Of a DNA stretch of 64,000 nt, positions 63,955 through 64,000 are shown one piece after another. The position numbers were made by a program, and so were the translations under genes. Source of the DNA: Aliidongia dinghuensis (GTDB lineage: Bacteria > Pseudomonadota > Alphaproteobacteria > ATCC43930 > CGMCC-115725); NCBI RefSeq assembly GCF_014643535.1, contig NZ_BMJQ01000017.1:98787-162786 (forward strand). Reading direction: 5' to 3'. How positions within the stretch are numbered: position 1 is the first letter of the stretch; each line of letters starts with the position of its first letter. The notes beneath the pieces were generated by a model that saw only the letters and a list, made by a program, of their open reading frames with translations, made no database searches and was not told the origin of the DNA.

Positions 63955-64000
63955 GCTGCCCGCTCCTGGATGCGAGCGGGTGGTCGGGGGATGTTGGTTG
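63874..64000 (+). mobile_element. Left end of an IS21-family insertion sequence (continues beyond the window)
   Basis: The word AAAATTGACCCC occurs at 63889-63900 and again at 63923-63934, 34 bases apart, as in the multiple terminal repeats of IS21-family elements. A frame beginning ATGTTGGTTG at 63991 matches the start of istA (MLV...), which would run off the window edge. The exact left tip (here placed near TG at 63874) is an estimate. Confidence 0.65.

Overview
The window is a high-GC chromosomal segment of an alphaproteobacterium, most likely a Rhodospirillales/Azospirillales-type soil or plant-associated lineage. This placement is an inference from the core gene order rpoZ-rsh-pdxJ-acpS-lepB-rnc-era-recO, the gyrA-coaD pair, a ChvE-GguA-GguB type sugar ABC transporter and the many branched-chain-amino-acid/urea type periplasmic binding proteins. 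Coding density is high, and the very high GC at third codon positions produces long spurious antisense ORFs, which are left out.

0-13 kb: the end of a circularly permuted ATP-grasp gene and its alpha-E partner, bpt, an SDR dehydrogenase and a VOC protein, then a binding protein divergent from a CGNR regulator with a near-ideal operator between them. Next come two convergent genes for Tat-exported proteins (a bicovalent-FAD sugar-oxidase-like enzyme and a lactonase-like beta-propeller) that share an upstream dyad motif, a 2OG-Fe(II) oxygenase, a second VOC protein, an IS110 remnant and parC.

13-24 kb: a housekeeping block. recO, era, rnc, two tandem signal peptidases, acpS, pdxJ, rsh and rpoZ all lie on the minus strand with several start/stop overlaps; folK is divergent from an NYN-domain gene, which is followed by a type-5 uracil-DNA glycosylase.

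24-36 kb: a GST, a low-GC orphan ORF with a consensus promoter, the complete urea transporter urtABCDE, and a translationally coupled two-component system whose 1127-aa hybrid kinase carries an NCS1-like permease domain and a cysteine-rich module as its input. The proximity suggests sensing of urea or another nitrogen compound.

36-47 kb: a keto-acid hydratase/Ldh-type dehydrogenase pair, tRNA-Lys with promoter and terminator, a Cys/His-rich protein of unknown function, coaD, gyrA, and a hybrid kinase with an ethylene-receptor-like membrane domain that lacks the copper-ligand cysteine. An MFS exporter divergent from an ArsR-like regulator follows.

47-60 kb: a catabolic region. A LuxR regulator is divergent from a flavin monooxygenase, DUF2783, metallo-beta-lactamase-fold and binding-protein operon, followed by hmgA and fahA for homogentisate breakdown, a decayed histidine kinase and the sugar ABC transporter.

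60-64 kb: a lower-GC accessory stretch with a coiled-coil membrane protein, a 42-residue Lys/Ala-rich protein, two orphans, an XRE regulator with a nearby paralogous fragment, and the left end of an IS21-family element that appears to have landed at the 5' end of the XRE gene.
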